DNA of 64,000 nucleotides, from positions 434,001-498,000 of the forward strand of contig NZ_JBQKUO010000002.1 in assembly GCF_052156635.1 (NCBI RefSeq), given 5' to 3'. Source of the DNA: Nitrospina sp052156635 (lineage in GTDB: Bacteria > Nitrospinota > Nitrospinia > Nitrospinales > Nitrospinaceae). Of this stretch, positions 61,343 through 64,000 are shown in pieces; within the stretch, counting starts at the first letter, position 1; the number at the start of each line of letters is the position of its first letter. The translations under genes and the position numbers were made by a program. The notes under the pieces are model-generated. The model did not search any database. It was given only the letters and a program-made list of their open reading frames with translations, and had not been told where the DNA came from.

Positions 61343-62533
61343 TTACCGGTCGCACTCACCGCCGATCATGTTGATCATGTCGAAGGTGGGGATGATGTCG
61401 GCCAGCATGGCGCCGCGCACCATCACTTCCATCGCCGCCGTCATGGTGAAGCAGGGCGGGCGCACGCGGCACTTGTAGGGACGGCCGGAACCGTCGCTCA
61501 CCAGGTAAAAACCGAGTTCGCCGTTTGCCGCTTCCGTGCCAAGGTACACCTCGCCGACCGGCGGTTTGATGCCGTCGATGGTCAGCTTGAAGTGGGCGAT
61601 CATCTCTTCCATGCGCGTGTACACATCCTGCTTGGAAGGCTGGCGCATGTACGGGTTGTCCACGTTGATGGGACCGTCCGGCATGTCTTTCATCGCCTGC
61701 TTGATGATCTTGTAGCTCTGCTTGATTTCCTCCATGCGCACCAGGTAGCGGTCAAAGTTGTCACCGGTACGGCCGAGCGGGACGTCGAAGTCGATGCGGT
61801 CGTAAACCAGGTACGGCTGGGCCTTGCGCACGTCGTAATCAACACCACAGGCGCGCAGGCACGGTCCGGTGAAGCCATAGGAAATGGCTTCTTCCACCGA
61901 GATGATTCCCGTATCGCACATGCGGTCGAGGAAAATGCGGTTCTTGGTGAGCAGCTTGTCGACATCGTCGAACAGCGCGTCCAGCTTCGGGTAGGCGGCT
62001 TTCAGGTCGTCATCCAGGTCTTCCGGGATGTCGCACATGAGTCCGCCGATGCGCACGTAGTTGGAGGTGAGCCGCGCACCGCAGATTTTTTCCAGGATGT
62101 CCCACAGAATTTCGCGGGCCTCGACAAAGTAGATGAATGCTGTCAGGGCGCCGAGCTCCAGCGCCGCCGCCGCGATGTTGGTGTAGTGATCGGCGATGCG
62201 CATCAACTCGTTGGTGACGACGCGGATGTACTGGCACCGGTCAGTGCATTCGATGCCCAGGAGTTTCTCCACCGCCAGCGCGTAGCTGATGTTGTTCATG
62301 ATGGCGGAGCAGTAGTTCAGCCGGTCCGTGTACGGGAAGACGTTGGTGTAGGTGACGCTTTCGCACATCTTCTCGAAGCCGCGGTGCAGATAGCCGACCT
62401 CGACTTCGCAGTCCACCACGGTTTCGCCGTCCAGCGTGAGGGTGAATTTCACCGTTCCGTGCGTCGCCGGATGGGACGGGCCCATATTAAGAACCAGGTG
62501 TTCGGTATGCAAACTCTCCTTGAGATCGGACAT
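61343..62533 (-). CDS. nuoD: NADH-quinone oxidoreductase subunit D
   Basis: A 396-residue subunit of the complex I peripheral arm, close to the quinone site. The core motifs are LNMGPSHPATHGT, EVGYLHRGFEKM, LELGALTAFIYF and RACGVDYDVRKAQPY. The C-terminus ends MINMIGGECDR. It lies 36 nt after nuoG on the same strand, an order unlike the classical nuoA-N. A GGAGCAG-like site lies upstream. Confidence 0.96.
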   Translation of the reverse strand: MSDLKESLHTEHLVLNMGPSHPATHGTVKFTLTLDGETVVDCEVEVGYLHRGFEKMCESVTYTNVFPYTDRLNYCSAIMNNISYALAVEKLLGIECTDRCQYIRVVTNELMRIADHYTNIAAAALELGALTAFIYFVEAREILWDILEKICGARLTSNYVRIGGLMCDIPEDLDDDLKAAYPKLDALFDDVDKLLTKNRIFLDRMCDTGIISVEEAISYGFTGPCLRACGVDYDVRKAQPYLVYDRIDFDVPLGRTGDNFDRYLVRMEEIKQSYKIIKQAMKDMPDGPINVDNPYMRQPSKQDVYTRMEEMIAHFKLTIDGIKPPVGEVYLGTEAANGELGFYLVSDGSGRPYKCRVRPPCFTMTAAMEVMVRGAMLADIIPTFDMINMIGGECDR

Positions 62534-62569
62534 GTCTTCTTTCTGCTCCTAGATTGTGATGCTTTGGAC

Positions 62570-64000
62570 TCAGCCGGCCTTCGAGATTTTGACCGAAACC
62601 AGACCCTCTTCACCGTTCCGCATCTTGTTGATGGGAACGTCCACCCAGTTCTTGGGAATGTACACGACACCCTGAACCGACCGCTTGCTGACCTCCACGG
62701 GAACCTCCACCGTGTGTGTGGACGACTCGACACGGATGCGGTCGCCACTTTCCACGCCCAGTTCTTTCGCGTCCTTCGGATTGATCTCGGCGATGCAGTC
62801 CGGCCCGATGTCCATCAGCGCCTTGGCGTACTGCGTGTAGGTGCCGATGTGGAACATGTGGTTGTTGCTGATCAGCGTGAAAGGATACCCGTTGCCGTTC
62901 GTGGCCGGAGCGGCTTCCGCTTCAGTGACCGCAAAGCCCGGCTTGTGGCCGCTTTCAGCGGGGGTCCATTGTTTGGACTTTTTGCCGGGGAACATTCCCT
63001 TGTAAATGGGCGCGGCGATTTCGATTTCCGCCTGCACGTCCTCGACCGAATTGAAATCGAACGGCTTGCCAAACGCATCCGCCAGGTCGAGGAAGATGTC
63101 GAAGTCCGGGCGTGACTCGCCTTCCGGCAGAACCGCGGGAGCGACCTTCTGAACGTGGCGGGTCATGTTGGTGAACGTGCCCTCCTTCTCCGCGTAGGTG
63201 CAGGACGGCAGAATGAGGTCCGCCATTTTCGCAGTTTCCGTCATGTACGAATCGTGCACCACGAGGAAGGGAACCGTCTGCAGTGCGTTTTTAACCGCGT
63301 CGGCCTTGTAGTAACTGTGGCAGGGGTCCTCGCCGGCAATATAAAGCATCTTGACGTGGCCCTTGGTGCAGTGTTCCCACAGGTCATCGACCCGGTTTTC
63401 CCCTTTGAGCTTGAGTTCATTGAGGCCCCAGGTTTTGGCCAGATGCGCCAGCGCTTCGGAGTCGTCCGCGCGCCGGTAGCCCGGCAGGTATTCCGGCGTG
63501 AGTCCCATGTCGTTGACGCCCTGCGAATTGCAGTGCTCGCGAGGGGGATAGATGCTGACACTGCCTTCGCCGCCTGCATGCACCAGGACCGACAGGTTGA
63601 GAAGCGCGTTCAGGATGGCCTCGCCCTGGCCGGTTTCGTGGATGTCGTTTCCGACCAGGATGAACCGGTCGGCATTGCGGCTGAAGCGTTCCGCGGCGCG
63701 GGTGAGGGTCGCGTCATCCAGACCGGTCACGTTCTGTGCGTAGTCCGCTGTGTATTTGGACAACGACTGCACAAACTGGTCGTAATTGGGCAGAACGGTT
63801 TTCACCTTGCCCGTGTCCACGAGGTTCTTGTCGATCAGGATTTTGCTGATGCGGTTGGCCACCACCAGATCCGAGCCCGGTTTGTACGTCATGCGCACTT
63901 CTACTCGGGATTCGTGGTGGAAGACCACGTTCCGCGGGTTGGCGATGAGGATGTCGGTGCCGAAGTTGATCGCTGCCTTGCGGATGGAGTTGCCCGCAAC
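62570..64000 (-). CDS. nuoG: NADH-quinone oxidoreductase subunit G (molybdopterin-type), 5' end missing
   Basis: The frame is open to the right edge, and 477 residues are visible. The frame continues upstream of the first GTG at 63928 with VAGNSIRKAAINFGTDILI, so this GTG is not the start. The visible part corresponds to the molybdopterin-oxidoreductase-like portion (LPNYDQFVQSLSKYTADYAQ, FILVGNDIHETGQGEAILNA) and the dinucleotide-binding C-terminal barrel (SKRSVQGVVYIPKNWVDVP). The N-terminal Fe-S region lies outside. Adjacent nuoD supports complex I. A formate dehydrogenase-like protein is the less likely alternative. Confidence 0.87.
   Translation of the reverse strand, partial: VAGNSIRKAAINFGTDILIANPRNVVFHHESRVEVRMTYKPGSDLVVANRISKILIDKNLVDTGKVKTVLPNYDQFVQSLSKYTADYAQNVTGLDDATLTRAAERFSRNADRFILVGNDIHETGQGEAILNALLNLSVLVHAGGEGSVSIYPPREHCNSQGVNDMGLTPEYLPGYRRADDSEALAHLAKTWGLNELKLKGENRVDDLWEHCTKGHVKMLYIAGEDPCHSYYKADAVKNALQTVPFLVVHDSYMTETAKMADLILPSCTYAEKEGTFTNMTRHVQKVAPAVLPEGESRPDFDIFLDLADAFGKPFDFNSVEDVQAEIEIAAPIYKGMFPGKKSKQWTPAESGHKPGFAVTEAEAAPATNGNGYPFTLISNNHMFHIGTYTQYAKALMDIGPDCIAEINPKDAKELGVESGDRIRVESSTHTVEVPVEVSKRSVQGVVYIPKNWVDVPINKMRNGEEGLVSVKISKAG

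Noticed and set aside
61592..63115. 507-codon plus-strand frame opposite nuoD/nuoG
   Set aside because: Antisense to complex I genes, repetitive Val/His/Asp composition, no ribosome binding site.

Overview
The window is an ordinary, gene-dense stretch of a bacterial chromosome (about 58% G+C by eye) with no insertion sequence, prophage, CRISPR array, rRNA or tRNA that I can support. The envelope genes (Slp-type outer-membrane lipoproteins, an LpoA-like activator beside a class A penicillin-binding protein, a periplasmic HtrA protease, small lipoproteins) point to a Gram-negative, and NADH dehydrogenase plus an H+-type F-ATP synthase point to a respiring organism. My best guess is a Nitrospina-like bacterium (Nitrospinota) or a deltaproteobacteria-grade relative. 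This is an impression from gene content; there is no 16S gene here to prove it.

Layout. 1-7.4 kb: a truncated DUF4175 membrane protein, a slipin, two unknown membrane proteins, an HtrA protease and a cyclic-nucleotide-binding protein. 7.5-13.2 kb (minus strand): a holB-ricT-metG-tatD/radical-SAM-DUF423 run with overlapping stops and starts. 13.5-20.9 kb: a ferredoxin, a 408-bp leader region, then the complete ATP synthase operon atpI/Z-B-E-F-H-A-G-D-C. 21-28.2 kb: a CBS protein, uvrA and a UbiD decarboxylase, then two OppBC permeases without their other subunits. 28.4-37.2 kb: small and poorly known genes, including a DUF1566 protein, a DnaJ variant, a pair of Slp lipoproteins, birA, DUF2062 and an uncharacterised radical SAM locus. 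37.6-48.7 kb: hemB, a regulator followed by a class A PBP and a SPOR protein, then pgi-tal-glk and argG. 48.8-54.6 kb: an NtrC-type regulator, an LpoA-like lipoprotein-activator candidate and a second class A PBP. 54.7-60.2 kb: DUF5069, a leucine-rich-repeat protein, a 1034-residue SagB/SagB/aldo-keto reductase fusion, a small TPR protein and tatA. 60.2-64 kb (minus): a flippase-like membrane protein, nuoD and the 3' part of nuoG, which runs off the right edge.

The most unusual points are the SagB-AKR fusion, the radical SAM locus at 34.9-36.7 kb, and several intergenic segments with RNA-like structure: an 11-bp closing stem just ahead of a ribosome binding site at 37.2 kb, a three-helix element with a pyrimidine tail at 34.6-34.7 kb, and a promoter-to-terminator segment of about 180 nt ahead of the atp operon. 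Several strong sigma-70-like promoters are followed at once by a hairpin. Long open frames opposite uvrA, ubiD, metG, nuoG and other genes are shadows and are not annotated.
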